From Acidobacteriales bacterium 59-55 (GTDB taxonomy: Bacteria; Acidobacteriota; Terriglobia; Terriglobales; Acidobacteriaceae), in the NCBI GenBank assembly GCA_001897435.1, contig MKSV01000003.1:124001-188000 (forward strand): 64,000 bases of DNA. The letters are read 5' to 3'. The notes under the pieces are model-generated. The model was not told where the DNA came from, searched no databases, and saw only the letters and a program-made list of their open reading frames with translations. Position 1 is the stretch's first letter. Each line of letters begins with the position of its first letter. A program made the position numbers and the translations under genes. Shown here one piece after another: positions 43,452 through 51,176 of the stretch.

Positions 43452-45941
43452 CTACTCCGTTCGCAAAGCCTGTGTGGGCTCGACGGACGCCGCCCGTCGC
43501 GCCGGTAGATAACCCGCCAATACTGCCGCTACCAGCATCCCGATTGCAGCCCATGCCAGTGCCGCGACGCTGCTGGACAGGTGCCTTTCAATGCCTCCGC
43601 CGCCGGTAAAGACAACGTCGGCAAGCACGCTGCCAACCAGCCGCGGAACCGCGAGACTCGCCAGCGATCCCAACGCAACGCCCAGTGTTGTCAGCAACAG
43701 TCCGCGCCTGAGGATCAGCAGAAGAATCTGCCTACGGTCTGCCCCAACTGCTAGCCGCACACCGATCTCACGCGTTCGCTGCGTCACCTGATAGCTCATC
43801 AAGCCAAACAGCCCAATCATCGTCAACAGCAACGCGAACGCCGCAAACCCGCCCGCAAGATAGCTGAAGAAACGCGGTGCCGCCACGCTGCGGTCGATCA
43901 CCGATTGCATCGTGGTCAGCTTCGCCACCGGAATCTCCGGATCCGCATTCGATACCGCGCGCTGCACCACGGCGGCCATATCCATATCACCCGACAGGCG
44001 TATCGCAAACGTAGTTGGAAACCATCCATTAATCGTCTTCATCAGCGAGTCGGAGATCTGCGCGAAGGGCTCATAGATCGTTGCCCTCGGTGCCTGGGCC
44101 AGAGAGCGGCTATGGGTATCGGCCACTACGCCGATGACCCGCCTCGGAACCTTCTCGCCCGCCCATACCTCTTCGCCAATCGCCGATCGCCCCGGCCACC
44201 AGTGCTGCGCTGCCGTTTCGCTTACAAATGCCACAGGGACAGTTCCGGCATTGTCATCCGCCGTCAGATAGCGGCCACTGAGAATGGAAATGCCCAGCGT
44301 GCGGAAGTAGCCCGGCGTGATTGCGCGAATTTCTACCGCTCCCTGGGGCTGTTCGGAATGAACCGGGCCGCCACCCATGTTCAGGCCGCGGTCGAGCGGC
44401 AGCCCGTTGACCGCGGCCACCCGCGCCACTCCCGGAGAGCGGTTTAGGTTCTCCATCACCTTCTCGATGAACTGGTTCGTGTGCAGCGTGCCGGCATACG
44501 CATCGCCCTTCAGCGTTACCTGCGCTATGGCCAGCCGATTTGCCTGTACCCCGGAGGCGACCGACCGCAGCTTTAAAAAGCTTCCCAACAGCAATGACGC
44601 TGCGGAGAGCAGCACTACGGCCACCGCGACCTGCAGCACCATCAGCCTGTCACCCATTTTGGCCTGATGCGCCGTCACTCCGGCCTGTCCCCCTCCTTGC
44701 AGCATGGGTCCCGTATTTCGCCGCAAAACACCCCAGCCCGGCAACAGCCCGAAGATCAACGTCGTCACGCACGCCATCAACAGCGCAAACACAGCAGGAA
44801 GCCATTCGTTCTCCGGCATGGGAGGAATCGCGATGGGCGCCGTAGACAGCAACAAGGGCACTGCCAGCCGCGACAACAACAGCCCCAGGCCGCCGCCCGC
44901 CAGCGCCAGCACCAGGCTCTCGCACAGCATCAACCGCAGCAGGTTTGCCCTGCTCGCACCGAGCGCGGAACGGACTGCCATCTCGCGCGCCCGCCGCCAC
45001 GTCCGCGCCGTCATCAACACCGCGAGGTTCAGGCACGCCACCAGAAGCACCGCCAACACCGCCGCCAACATTGTTAGCAGGCTTGTCCGAACGTCGCTGA
45101 CCACCACCTGCTGCAATGGCCATGTGCGAAACTCATGCAGCGCCTTGCCGCGCCCTGTCCATTTCAAATAGTTCGGAAACTCCTGATAGAAAGGCTTATT
45201 CAGCGAACTCAATTCCTGTTGCGCCTGCGCCACGCTGACGCCCTCGCGCAGGCGAGCCACCATCTTGTAGTTATCGCCGCCATAGCCAGGGTCCTTCGCA
45301 TCCAACTGCAATGGCTGCCATACGCCTACGGTTGCCGCCACTCCGGGAGCGGACTGGCCTGTGTCTGCCAACGACGGAGGCATCACTCCCACCACGGTGT
45401 AAGGCTCCTCGTTGATCCTGACGACACGGTTCACCACACCGACATCGCCATTGAACTGTCTCTTCCACAGCCCATAGCTCAACAGCACCGCTTTCGGCCC
45501 ATTGGGCAGGCCCTCCTCCGCGGTAAAATTTCGTCCCAGCATCGGCTGCAATCCAAGCGTGGGGAAGTAACTTCGCCCTACCTTGATCGATCCGATTTGA
45601 AATGAATGTCCGCCGCCCATCGACAGATTCACGCCAGCGATGCCATCCTCCGAGATTCCGACGCTGGTGAAGCTTCGGCTATGTTCCTTGAGAAAGCTCG
45701 CGCTGGTTCCGGCCTGCTCGTCGTTCGGCTTCTCCTGCGGAAAGGTGAAAGCCACGCCGACCAGCCGGTCCTGCGCCGGATACGGCAAGGGCGCCAGCAG
45801 CACGCCCTGCACCACGCGATACATCGCCGTCGTCGCGCCGATTCCCAGCGCGAGCGTCAGGACCGCTGTCAGCGCAAAGCCCGGCGACCGCCGCAGTTGC
45901 CGCAGCGCGTAACGAAGATCCTGCACGATCGAACTCACCAT
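43452..45941 (-). CDS. ADOP-type duplicated FtsX/MacB permease 2
   Basis: About 829 residues from the ATG at 45941 (AGAGG nine nt upstream; ATG 45950 and GTG 45959 are alternatives). Two MacB-like halves: QDLRYALRQLRRSPGFALTAVLTLALGIG starts the first periplasmic core domain, and after the membrane block around residue 280-420 a second core begins near LMVLQVAVAVVLL, ending in RTREIGVRLAVGADRRQILLLILRRGL and PARRAASVEPTQALRTE. This is the Acidobacterial duplicated permease pattern. Unlike orphans, it is flanked by its own ATPase, adaptor and channel genes. Confidence 0.9.
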   Translation of the reverse strand: MVSSIVQDLRYALRQLRRSPGFALTAVLTLALGIGATTAMYRVVQGVLLAPLPYPAQDRLVGVAFTFPQEKPNDEQAGTSASFLKEHSRSFTSVGISEDGIAGVNLSMGGGHSFQIGSIKVGRSYFPTLGLQPMLGRNFTAEEGLPNGPKAVLLSYGLWKRQFNGDVGVVNRVVRINEEPYTVVGVMPPSLADTGQSAPGVAATVGVWQPLQLDAKDPGYGGDNYKMVARLREGVSVAQAQQELSSLNKPFYQEFPNYLKWTGRGKALHEFRTWPLQQVVVSDVRTSLLTMLAAVLAVLLVACLNLAVLMTARTWRRAREMAVRSALGASRANLLRLMLCESLVLALAGGGLGLLLSRLAVPLLLSTAPIAIPPMPENEWLPAVFALLMACVTTLIFGLLPGWGVLRRNTGPMLQGGGQAGVTAHQAKMGDRLMVLQVAVAVVLLSAASLLLGSFLKLRSVASGVQANRLAIAQVTLKGDAYAGTLHTNQFIEKVMENLNRSPGVARVAAVNGLPLDRGLNMGGGPVHSEQPQGAVEIRAITPGYFRTLGISILSGRYLTADDNAGTVPVAFVSETAAQHWWPGRSAIGEEVWAGEKVPRRVIGVVADTHSRSLAQAPRATIYEPFAQISDSLMKTINGWFPTTFAIRLSGDMDMAAVVQRAVSNADPEIPVAKLTTMQSVIDRSVAAPRFFSYLAGGFAAFALLLTMIGLFGLMSYQVTQRTREIGVRLAVGADRRQILLLILRRGLLLTTLGVALGSLASLAVPRLVGSVLADVVFTGGGGIERHLSSSVAALAWAAIGMLVAAVLAGYLPARRAASVEPTQALRTE

Positions 45942-45980
45942 TGGAGTCATCCTCTCCACTGCCTTAGTCTTCCGTTCGTC

Positions 45981-48518
45981 CTACTCTGTCCGCAGCGCCT
46001 TCACCGGATCGGTCGAAGCTGCTCTTTGCGCGGGAATCAATCCGGCAACACAGGCGGAGATCGCCAACGCGCATACGGCTCCGATCAGCGCTCCGGAATT
46101 TACGCCGGTCACGTCATAGAGCTGCGACTTCACAAACCTCATGCAGAACAGGGCTACCGGGATGCCAATCGCCAGGCCGATTCCTGCCTGTACCATCGCT
46201 CCGCGCATCACCATCCCAACCACGTTCGCCCGTTCGGCTCCGAGCGCCATGCGGATTCCAATCTCGTTTGTCCTCCGCACGACGGTGTAGGCGGTCACAC
46301 CGTAGAGTCCGATCGTCGCCAGGAGCAATGCCAGGCCGCCGAACAGCATCGTCAGCCGCGCAATCATTCGCTCTCCGGTGAAGCGATCCGCTATCTGCTC
46401 ATCGAAGGTCTGGAACTTTACGACTGTCAGATTCGGGTTGATGGCTACCAGCGTCTTCCGCACCAACGACTGCATCTCGCCGACCGGGTGGGTAGTCGCC
46501 AACACAATAGCGCCGGCGTACATCGTGAAGTCTTCTTCGAGAGGGCCTTTATTGCTTGCCGGCCGCTGCGCGATCGGCAGAAAGTACATGGCATGGTTCT
46601 TCCACTGCACGCTGTTGTAAGCCGTATCCTCGACGACGCCGACGATCTCATAGTCTCCCGAGGACTGTGGCCCAGGATAACCAAAGTGTCGGCCGATCGG
46701 GTTCTCACCCGGCTTGAAGAACTTCTTCACAAACGATTCGTTCACCACCGCCACTATGGGGGCGGTCGAGGTATCCTGCACGCCGATCCCGCGCCCCAAC
46801 AGCACACGAGTACCCACCGCATCGAAGTACTCAGCATTGGCCTTCACGTACGATGCGCCAGTATTTTGTGACGGCTTGCCTTGTATCTGGACACCGGTGT
46901 CCCAGTTGTTATCTTCCATGGGGGTGTAGCTGGATATCCCCACCTTCGCGACTCCGGGCAACGCATGGAACCGATCTTCCATCGTCCGATAGAGCGCCTC
47001 GGTCTGACTCGGACGGTAGCCGGCCGCCTGCGGGTTGATGTGGACGATATAGCGATTCTTCGATTCCAGCTTCATGTCAGTGTTTTGAAGCTTGTTCAGG
47101 CTGTGCGCAAATAGACCCGCGCCCACTAACAGCACCAGGGACAATGCGGCCTGCAGCACTACAAGACCGCGCTGCAATAGGGATGCGCCGCCGGTCGTCG
47201 TCCTTGCACCGCCGCGGATCGCATCCGCGGGCTCTGCCTGCGCCGCGATCCATGCAGGCGCCACGCCAAACAGCACGCCGGTCAGCAGGGACACTCCCAA
47301 CGCAAAACCCAACACCTCCAGCGAGGGACTGGCATGGATCGGCACATGATTCGCTCCGGGAAATGCCAGCGCCAGCAGCATCCGCGTGCCAAGGTAGGAG
47401 ACGACCAGCGCCACAATGCCGCCGAGCACCGCCAGGATGACGCTCTCGGTCAGCAATTGCCGGATGATGCGCCCACGCCCCGCGCCCAGCGCGGTCCGCA
47501 CGGCCATCTCCGCCTTGCGCCCCATTCCCCGCACCAACAGCAGATTGGCGATGTTCGCGCAGGCAATCAGCAGCACCAACCCGGAGATCCACATCAGCAG
47601 CTTCAGCTTCGAGGCATATCCGTCCTGCATGGCCTGGATGCCGGCACCTCCGCTCGTCAGTACGACATGCGCTTTGGCCAGTAGCGGCTTGTCATGCGCC
47701 GATGAAAAATACTTGTTTGAAGCGAATATCCGCCGCAGCAAAGCGCTAAGCTTCTCCTGCAACGGCACCCAGGCCGTCCCGGGCTTTACCCGGCCAACAA
47801 GATAGAGCCATTCTTCGTCCGGATCATGCACATAGTGAGCATTCGCCAATGCCGGCATGGTCTCAATCGGCAGATAGAGATCGGGCGGCGTGCTCGAGAG
47901 CCGGTCGCCATAGAATCCCTCCGGCGCAATCCCCACCACCGTGACCGGCCTGGTATTCACCCAGAACGTGCTGCCTACGACCGAAGGCTCGCCCGCGTAG
48001 TTATTCCGCCATGCCTCATAGCTCATCACGGCCACTGCAGGCGCACCCGCAACGTCGTCGGCATCGGCTAATAGCCGGCCAGCCTGTGGCCGCAGGCCGA
48101 AGGTACGAAAATAATTGCCCGAGACAAACTCACCAACGGAAGAGCGCGCCAGCGCATCGCTGCCATCGCGCCTCATCGTAATCGTCCCGAAGCTGAACCC
48201 CGACTGCATCGCCGCCAGCTCTTCAAACTCCGGCGCGTTCTTTTTGAACTGCTGATAGGTGTCGGTAGAGAACAGCGAGTAGTTGCCGTCGGCGCGCGCG
48301 CCGCCATTCACGCAACACTGATCGTCATTGCCAATCCGAACCAGCGTCTTCGGATCAGTGACGGGAAGATTCTTGAGCAACACCGCGTTGACCAACGTGA
48401 AGATCGCAGTGTTCGCTCCGATCCCCAGCGCGAGCGTCAGCACGACCGTCAGCGTAAATCCCGGAGCCTTGCGCAACTGTCGCAGTGCGTAGTGCACGTC
48501 CTGCATCCATCTGTTCAT
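45981..48518 (-). CDS. ADOP-type duplicated FtsX/MacB permease 1
   Basis: Encodes 845 residues from the ATG at 48518 (MNRWMQDVHYALRQLRK), with a strong GAGGAGAAGG ribosome-binding site. First half DVHYALRQLRKAPGFTLTVVLTLALGIGANTAIF; middle block LLLVRGMGRKAEMAVRTALGAGRGRIIRQLLTES; second half ending RRTNEIGIRMALGAERANVVGMVMRG and PAQRAASTDPVKALRTE. It moves no substrate through itself if it works like MacB but drives periplasmic adaptor and channel. It precedes permease 2 by 39 nt and follows an ATPase gene by 42 nt. Confidence 0.9.
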   Translation of the reverse strand: MNRWMQDVHYALRQLRKAPGFTLTVVLTLALGIGANTAIFTLVNAVLLKNLPVTDPKTLVRIGNDDQCCVNGGARADGNYSLFSTDTYQQFKKNAPEFEELAAMQSGFSFGTITMRRDGSDALARSSVGEFVSGNYFRTFGLRPQAGRLLADADDVAGAPAVAVMSYEAWRNNYAGEPSVVGSTFWVNTRPVTVVGIAPEGFYGDRLSSTPPDLYLPIETMPALANAHYVHDPDEEWLYLVGRVKPGTAWVPLQEKLSALLRRIFASNKYFSSAHDKPLLAKAHVVLTSGGAGIQAMQDGYASKLKLLMWISGLVLLIACANIANLLLVRGMGRKAEMAVRTALGAGRGRIIRQLLTESVILAVLGGIVALVVSYLGTRMLLALAFPGANHVPIHASPSLEVLGFALGVSLLTGVLFGVAPAWIAAQAEPADAIRGGARTTTGGASLLQRGLVVLQAALSLVLLVGAGLFAHSLNKLQNTDMKLESKNRYIVHINPQAAGYRPSQTEALYRTMEDRFHALPGVAKVGISSYTPMEDNNWDTGVQIQGKPSQNTGASYVKANAEYFDAVGTRVLLGRGIGVQDTSTAPIVAVVNESFVKKFFKPGENPIGRHFGYPGPQSSGDYEIVGVVEDTAYNSVQWKNHAMYFLPIAQRPASNKGPLEEDFTMYAGAIVLATTHPVGEMQSLVRKTLVAINPNLTVVKFQTFDEQIADRFTGERMIARLTMLFGGLALLLATIGLYGVTAYTVVRRTNEIGIRMALGAERANVVGMVMRGAMVQAGIGLAIGIPVALFCMRFVKSQLYDVTGVNSGALIGAVCALAISACVAGLIPAQRAASTDPVKALRTE

Positions 48519-48560
48519 CGCCTTCTCCTCAGCCTTGCCGCTCAAGGCGCCGCAACATGG

Positions 48561-49271
48561 CTACAACTGCGCCATTAACTGGCTTAGTTCCCCTTCGGCC
48601 ACAATTTTTCCGTCGAACAGATGGACCTGCCGCTCGGCATGGGCAGCGAAACGCGGATCGTGAGTCACCATGCAGATCGTCGCCCCCTCCTGATGCAGTT
48701 CCTGGAGAAGCGTCATTACTGCCTCGCCGTTCTTCGAATCGAGATTTCCCGTCGGCTCGTCGGCCAGCAGGATCGACGGCGACCCCGCCAGAGCGCGGGC
48801 CACGGCAACCCTCTGCTGCTGGCCTCCCGACAACTGCGCTGGATAATGCCGCATCCGGTGGGCCATGTTCACGCGCTCCAACGATTCCTGCACCCGGCGC
48901 TTCCGCTCTGCCGACGGCATTCCCGCGCGGTAGGTCAGCGGCAGCTCCACATTTTCGGCCACGCTCAGGTCGCCGATCAGGTTGAAGCTCTGAAAGATGA
49001 ACCCGATCTCCTGATTGCGTATCCGCGAACGATCGGCAAAGTTCAGGCCATCCACCCCTTTTGCATTCAGGGTGTAGCGGCCGCTCGTTGGCGTGTCCAA
49101 CAAGCCGATGATCGATAGCAGCGTCGATTTTCCGCAGCCCGACGGGCCTGACATCGCCACGTACTCGCCTCGCGCGATCTTCAGGTGAACTCCCGAGAGC
49201 GCATGGGTCTCAATCTCGTCGGTGTAGAAAACCTTCGTCAAATCCTCGATCTCAATGATGTTCTCCGCCAT
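48561..49271 (-). CDS. ABC transporter ATPase, MacB/LolD type (first copy)
   Basis: Encodes 236 residues from the ATG at 49271, with GGAGAG 3 nt before it. Walker A GPSGCGKST, signature LSGGQQQRVAVARAL and Walker B SILLADEPTGNLD are intact. It likely powers ADOP permease 1. Located 40 nt after the adaptor gene and 42 nt before the permease gene. Confidence 0.94.
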   Translation of the reverse strand: MAENIIEIEDLTKVFYTDEIETHALSGVHLKIARGEYVAMSGPSGCGKSTLLSIIGLLDTPTSGRYTLNAKGVDGLNFADRSRIRNQEIGFIFQSFNLIGDLSVAENVELPLTYRAGMPSAERKRRVQESLERVNMAHRMRHYPAQLSGGQQQRVAVARALAGSPSILLADEPTGNLDSKNGEAVMTLLQELHQEGATICMVTHDPRFAAHAERQVHLFDGKIVAEGELSQLMAQL

Positions 49272-49311
49272 GCTCTCTCCTTTGTCCGGTTTCTGTTTGC
49301 GCAATTTATGA

Positions 49312-50571
49312 CTAATCGAGCCGAATCCGATCCGTATTGTCCCAACGGCTCATATCCGAAAGAATGACTGTATCTCCTGCCTGCAGCCCCTCGATGACCT
49401 GAATACTGTTGACCGAGGCACGGCCCACCTTCACGGGAACCCGTACCGCCGTCTTCCCGTCGGGGCTTAGCTTGAACAGGCTTACGGTGCTGTTCTCATT
49501 GCCGAACGCGGGCCGACCGACGTAGAGCACGTCCTGCATCCGCTCGAGATCGATGGTTCCATCCACGCTCAGGTCCGGCCGCGCTCCCTGCGGCAGGGCA
49601 CCAGCCAGTTCTACGTCCACGGTTACGGTTCCGTTCAGCACCGCCGGATCGATCCGCGTCACCTTCCCGTCGATCACGCCATTATGCGTATCGATCTCCG
49701 CAGGCTGCCCAATCTGAATATCGCGCGCCTGCGTCTCCGCAATCTTTAAGCTCGCCTTGAGTTGATCCGGCTGCACCACCTTGGCCAGGGTCGTTCCCGC
49801 CGTTACATGCTCGCCCACCTGATGATCGAGTTCGACGAGCACGCCGCTGATCCCCGCGCGAACGCTCAACGCGTCCAACTGTTTCTGCTTCAGCGCAAGC
49901 AGAGCCTTGGCCTGATCCACCTTGGTCTGCTGCACGGAGAGCTGCGTCTCGATCGCCTTCTCATTCAATGTGAGCCGTTGCTTCTCCAGATCGTTCCGCG
50001 TGACCAGTTCGTCGGCCTTGCCTTTCGAAGCGCTATAGGTCAACCCGCTGATGACGCCCAGATCGTAGAGCGACTTGTCCGTCTTCGCCTGCAACTGCGC
50101 CTGGTTGTGGTCCGCCACAACCGTCGCCGCGGCGGCCTTCTGATCCATCAGGTCGCTCTCCACCTTCGCCCGCGTATTGATGTAGTCCGCCTGCGCGCCC
50201 TTCAACTGCAACTGCGCATCGAGCAGTTCCTGTTGCAGGGTCGGGTCCACGAGATCGAGCAGGATCGTATCCGGCTGCACCTTTGCCCCCGGCAGCACGC
50301 GAATTCGCACCACGGTCCCCTCAGTCTCCGCCGGAATCAGGCGAATCTTGTCCTCTCGAGGAACGAGTGTTCCGGGTCCGCGCACCTGTCGCAGCAGCGG
50401 TCCTCGCTTCACCGTATCCGTCCAGACGGTCGCCCGCTCTACCTCGGGTGCAGCCGGTTTCAACCGAGCCACAAAAAATGCCGCCGCCGCCAGAGCGACC
50501 ACACCGACCGCGGCAGCAACCCACTGCCGACGCATCTTCTTTCGCTTAATATCCGGTCTGGAAATGTCCAT
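49312..50571 (-). CDS. HlyD/MacA-type periplasmic adaptor
   Basis: A 419-residue membrane-fusion protein: short cytoplasmic N-terminus, one helix (VAAAVGVVALAAAAFFVA, about 17-35), barrel-sandwich halves and a long alpha-helical hairpin (about residues 110-235), then beta-barrel. The start at ATG 50571 has no ribosome-binding site; ATG 50535 (MRRQWVAAA) would also keep the helix and would fit a 41-nt leader if the sigma-54 site at 50587-50602 is used. First gene of the eight-gene efflux operon. Confidence 0.9.
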   Translation of the reverse strand: MDISRPDIKRKKMRRQWVAAAVGVVALAAAAFFVARLKPAAPEVERATVWTDTVKRGPLLRQVRGPGTLVPREDKIRLIPAETEGTVVRIRVLPGAKVQPDTILLDLVDPTLQQELLDAQLQLKGAQADYINTRAKVESDLMDQKAAAATVVADHNQAQLQAKTDKSLYDLGVISGLTYSASKGKADELVTRNDLEKQRLTLNEKAIETQLSVQQTKVDQAKALLALKQKQLDALSVRAGISGVLVELDHQVGEHVTAGTTLAKVVQPDQLKASLKIAETQARDIQIGQPAEIDTHNGVIDGKVTRIDPAVLNGTVTVDVELAGALPQGARPDLSVDGTIDLERMQDVLYVGRPAFGNENSTVSLFKLSPDGKTAVRVPVKVGRASVNSIQVIEGLQAGDTVILSDMSRWDNTDRIRLD

Positions 50572-50586
50572 GTCAGATTATGAAAA

Positions 50587-50602
50587 AGCACGTCGATGGC
50601 CA
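50587..50602 (-). promoter_or_regulatory. Candidate sigma-54 promoter of the efflux operon
   Basis: On the minus strand TGGCCATCGACGTGCT has the obligatory GG and GC dinucleotides 10 nt apart and matches TGGC and TGCT of the sigma-54 consensus TGGCACG-N4-TTGCW; the middle ACG is not matched. It lies just before the first gene of an operon that encodes an NtrC-type regulator. A start site near 50576 would leave about 5 nt before ATG 50571 or 41 nt before ATG 50535. Confidence 0.4.
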
Positions 50603-50672
50603 CAATAGTCGACATAAAATCAACCACTTGCGACGCTTCATCCCTATTGCGCTGTTCACAACCGGAAATAAC

Positions 50673-50688
50673 TGTCCATTTGCGGACA
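50673..50688. promoter_or_regulatory. Inverted repeat TGTCC-N6-GGACA
   Basis: TGTCC at 50673-50677 and GGACA at 50684-50688, about 85 nt upstream of the candidate sigma-54 promoter. That is the distance range of enhancer sites for NtrC-type regulators. Assignment to the operon's regulator is inference from position only. Confidence 0.35.
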
Positions 50689-50768
50689 CGGGTGAATTAC
50701 TCACAACGCAAGGACACCATCGGATCCAGAGACTCATTCGGCAGATATTTGCGCGGAATTCATTTTCC

Positions 50769-50816
50769 TGTGGCATCGCCACATCAAATGTGCCACCCTA
50801 ATGTGGCAACACCACA
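50769..50816. promoter_or_regulatory. Cluster of TGTGGC inverted repeats before padR
   Basis: Overlapping palindromes fill the 50 bp before the padR ribosome-binding site: TGTGGCATCGCCACA (50769-50783), ACATCAAATGT (50781-50791), TGCCAC-N6-GTGGCA (50791-50808) and TGTGG-N5-CCACA (50802-50816). PadR proteins often bind ATGT/ACAT-type sites and repress their own genes. This is a good candidate autoregulatory operator. Confidence 0.5.
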
Positions 50817-50825
50817 GGAGCCGGA

Positions 50826-51176
50826 ATGTCTGAATCGAAACTGGATCTGCTGCAAGGGACGTTGGATCTGATGGTCCTGCAAACATTAGCCACACTGGGA
50901 TCTCAGCATGGCTACGGCATCGCCCGGCGCATCGAACAGGTCAGCGGAGATGAAGTCCTTCTGAACCAGGGCACGATCTACGCTTCGCTGGTCCGGCTGC
51001 AGCAGCGCGGGTGGATCTCGGCGGCATGGGGCACATCGGACAACAACCGCAAGGCGAAGTATTACTCCATCACAAAAGGCGGCCGCAAACAGTTGGCAAA
51101 AGATGCCGCCTACTGGCACAGACTCGCAAGCGTAATGGGCCGCGTATTGGCCATGCCGATGGAAGAGGAGTTGTGA
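50826..51176 (+). CDS. PadR family transcriptional regulator
   Basis: A 116-residue winged-helix regulator. LLQGTLDLMVLQTLATLGSQHGYGIARRIEQ starts the domain, and the wing region LNQGTIYASLVRLQQRGWISAAWGTSDNNRKAKYYSIT is typical of the acidobacterial PadR subfamily that precedes ADOP permeases. AGGAG at 50816-50820 lies 5 nt before the ATG. Its stop codon overlaps the start of the permease gene (TGATG). Probably represses both and responds to an unknown compound or envelope cue. Confidence 0.94.
   Translation: MSESKLDLLQGTLDLMVLQTLATLGSQHGYGIARRIEQVSGDEVLLNQGTIYASLVRLQQRGWISAAWGTSDNNRKAKYYSITKGGRKQLAKDAAYWHRLASVMGRVLAMPMEEEL

Noticed and set aside
51011..51175. 55-codon extension of ADOP permease 3 into padR
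   Set aside because: Out-of-frame reading of padR; ATG 51176 overlaps the padR stop and has a good ribosome-binding site.
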